Positions 62,383 through 64,000 of a stretch of DNA of 64,000 bases are shown here, one piece after another. Source of the DNA: Robiginitomaculum sp. (GTDB lineage: Bacteria; Pseudomonadota; Alphaproteobacteria; Caulobacterales; Maricaulaceae); NCBI GenBank assembly GCA_021776565.1, contig JAJFFQ010000048.1, positions 1 through 64,000 on the forward strand. The letters are read 5' to 3'. The notes beneath the pieces were generated by a model. That model saw only the letters and a program-made list of their open reading frames with translations. It had not been told where the DNA came from and ran no database searches. Numbering within the stretch: the stretch's first letter is position 1; each line of letters opens with the position of its first letter. A program made the position numbers and the translations under genes.

Positions 62383-63510
62383 ATGATGAACGCACGTGCA
62401 TTTGTATATACAGGCTTGGCCCTCATTGCCAGCCTCTTGCTTGGTGCGGTGTTTCTTGGTGCCCAGGCCGAAGGTGAAACCCGTGACGCGCCGCCTATCG
62501 GGGTTGTCGTGCAAAAAGTGGCACTGACCAAAAGTACAAGAATAGCCACAGACTATGCCGGCAATATCAACGCCCGGCGCACCAGTGCGCTGGGGTTTGA
62601 GCGCGGTGGCCTTGTGGTGGAAATGCTAACCGACCTTGGGCAATATGTGCGCAAAGGCGACGTTCTGGCGCGGCTCGATACGCGCGCGCAACGGGCTGAT
62701 CTGGCGGCGGCACGGGCCAGTGTTCGCCAGGTCGAGGCGCAAAGGCAAATCGCGGCCTCTACCCAAAAACGTCAAAAGGCACTATTGGCCAAAGGTCATA
62801 TCTCGGCGCAACGTCTGGAAGAAATTGATGCCAATCTTGCTGCTGCCGAAGCCGCCAAGCACGTCGCCCAAGCGCAAGTACAAACACTTCAGGCGCGCCT
62901 GGCCCTGTCCAGCATCATTGCGCCTTATGACGGGATTATTGCTGAACGTTATATCGATGAAGGGGCCATTGCTGCGCCCGGGGCCATGGCCTTGTCATTG
63001 GTTGAAGATGGGGTACTGGAAGTTCGCGTGGGTTTGCCCGCCTCGCGCCTTGTCAATATAAACATCGGCGATATTTATGATTTTAACACAGCCCAAAGCG
63101 TATTTAAGGCTCGCCTTCGCGGGCTAAGTGGTCAACTTGACAGCGCCACGCAAACCATAAGCGCGGTTTTTGATGTCATAGCAGAGCAGAGCCAACTGGT
63201 TCCGGGACAAACCGCACGATTATCACTGGGTGTTCCCCTGGAACAACAAGGGTTCTGGGTGCCACTTAATGCGCTGCGTGAAGATCGCCGGGGTCTGTGG
63301 TCATTATATGCTCTGGATAGTGAGGCGGGGAATGCCGGGCGCTATATTCTCACTCCGCGTCTGGTTGAAATTCTTTATGCGGGTGCTGAACAGGTTTATG
63401 TGCGCGGCCCCATGAAAAACGGCACCCTGATCCTTGTGGGCGGCAATCAAACTGTTAGTGCCGGCATGGTGGTAACGCCAATAAAAACCGTTACCTCTGG
63501 CCAGCCATGA
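62383..63510 (+). CDS. RND efflux periplasmic adaptor (HlyD/MFP family)
   Basis: A 375-residue membrane-fusion protein. A membrane anchor or signal peptide (about residues 7-26) is followed by the lipoyl half (GLVVEMLTDLGQYVRKGDVL), a coiled-coil hairpin (about 95-170), the second lipoyl half (IIAPYDGIIAERYIDEGAI) and a beta-barrel domain. ATG at 62383 is chosen over an upstream TTG that crowds the ribosome binding site. It overlaps the RND pump start by 4 bp. Confidence 0.92.
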   Translation: MMNARAFVYTGLALIASLLLGAVFLGAQAEGETRDAPPIGVVVQKVALTKSTRIATDYAGNINARRTSALGFERGGLVVEMLTDLGQYVRKGDVLARLDTRAQRADLAAARASVRQVEAQRQIAASTQKRQKALLAKGHISAQRLEEIDANLAAAEAAKHVAQAQVQTLQARLALSSIIAPYDGIIAERYIDEGAIAAPGAMALSLVEDGVLEVRVGLPASRLVNINIGDIYDFNTAQSVFKARLRGLSGQLDSATQTISAVFDVIAEQSQLVPGQTARLSLGVPLEQQGFWVPLNALREDRRGLWSLYALDSEAGNAGRYILTPRLVEILYAGAEQVYVRGPMKNGTLILVGGNQTVSAGMVVTPIKTVTSGQP

Positions 63511-64000
63511 GCAAGCTGTTTTACGACAATCCACGCCTTGCCATCCTCACAGTGGTTCTGGTGCTGGCCGCCGGTATTGGTGCTTTACTGACCCTGGGGC
63601 GTCAGGAAGACCCATCATTGTCAGAGCGGTTTGCTGTGCTGGTTACGGCCTTTCCCGGCGCGTCGGCAGAGCGTTCCGAAGCCTTGATTACCGAACCTCT
63701 GGAGCGTTCCTTGCAAGAACTGGTGGAGATCAGAAAACTGAACTCTACCAGCCGTAACGGCCTCTCGGTTATATCGATCGAACTAAAAGAACGCTTTCGC
63801 GGTGAAAAGGTAGAACCCGCCTGGACACTGGTGCGCGAGCAAATCAACAAGGCAAAATTATTCCTGCCGCCAGGGGCCAGTGAGCCGGATTTGCGCCGTC
63901 AGCACATAGGCGCGGACACGATTATTGTGGCGTTTTCCGTGGATGAGGAAAGCCTTGATGCCATGCCGATCCTCTCGCGTCTGGCCCGTGACCTGGAACA
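63507..64000 (+). CDS. RND efflux transporter permease, truncated by window end
   Basis: The first about 164 residues of an AcrB/HAE1-type pump. The N-terminal membrane helix LAILTVVLVLAAGIGALLTL is followed by GRQEDPSLSERFAVLVTAFP and a porter-domain segment with FPGASAERSEALITEPLE. ATG at 63507 overlaps the adaptor stop. The remaining roughly 850 residues lie beyond the window. Confidence 0.93.
   Translation, partial: MSKLFYDNPRLAILTVVLVLAAGIGALLTLGRQEDPSLSERFAVLVTAFPGASAERSEALITEPLERSLQELVEIRKLNSTSRNGLSVISIELKERFRGEKVEPAWTLVREQINKAKLFLPPGASEPDLRRQHIGADTIIVAFSVDEESLDAMPILSRLARDLE

Overview
The window reads as a chromosomal segment of a free-living, probably aquatic alphaproteobacterium of moderate G+C. 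Three things point there: dnaX followed by ybaB, tsaD-gpsA divergent from hemC-hemD plus a mitofilin-like protein and HemY, and the general protein style (TonB receptor, DUF1501/DUF1800 pair, CadC-like TPR regulator). I cannot name a genus from sequence alone.

Layout. 0.5-2.8 kb: ybaB, dnaX and SRP RNA on the minus strand. 2.9-7.7 kb: a complete MacA-MacB-type ABC efflux operon with its outer-membrane channel. 7.8-10.2 kb: a NupC transporter and an isolated Fic protein. 10.3-17.2 kb: gpsA and tsaD (minus) and hemC-hemD-mitofilin-hemY (plus). 17.3 kb: tRNA-Thr with a 111-bp tandem repeat starting at its CCA end. 17.8-23.5 kb: an M20 peptidase, a Baeyer-Villiger-type monooxygenase, queC-queE-queD and a fatty acid desaturase. 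23.6 kb: tRNA-Arg. 32.3-42.2 kb: rpsO, pnp, uvrB, a secreted DUF1579-like protein, a nucleoside hydrolase and a TonB receptor. 42.5-47.8 kb: accA, a DUF1501/DUF1800 pair, a glycosyltransferase and a small YHYH/peptidoglycan-binding protein. 47.8-54.1 kb: dispersed repeats and gene remnants, then an SGNH-MBOAT O-acylation pair, an esterase and an acyl-CoA synthetase. 54.3-60.8 kb: a hybrid histidine kinase convergent with a LuxR-type regulator, a YaiI protein, a repeat-rich gap with a decayed M23 peptidase, and a CadC-like regulator divergent from a secreted protein. 60.9-64 kb: an MFS transporter and the start of an RND efflux operon behind a TetR-type palindrome.

The most unusual part is 23.9-32.2 kb, a candidate undescribed signalling and secretion locus. 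It contains a NarX/DesK-type membrane histidine kinase (now broken by a frameshift and an amber codon) and its convergent NarL-type regulator. It also has three secreted paralogues sharing a roughly 110-residue, cysteine-patterned C-terminal domain that I do not recognise, a secreted protein with a DUF642-like start and a polylysine-rich tail, and a small secreted basic protein. One paralogue carries an in-frame TGA. Four palindromes of the form CCCAT-N4-ATGGG (one slightly degenerate) stand upstream of the kinase, of the paralogue-regulator operon, between the divergent secreted genes, and before the small protein. In three of the four, a TARATT hexamer begins exactly 26 nt after the first G of the distal half-site. 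That would centre the palindrome near -42.5, the classical class II activator position. I infer one regulon: the kinase senses an envelope signal, the regulator binds the palindromes, and the secreted proteins are the output. In this genome the locus seems to be decaying, and a fragment of an Rhs gene lies at its right edge.

Other regulatory signals stand out. Three TCTTGAA direct repeats with an exact 11-bp period lie between the CadC-like regulator and its divergent neighbour. A 10-bp inverted repeat lies in front of fic. A perfect 19-bp palindrome precedes the RND operon.
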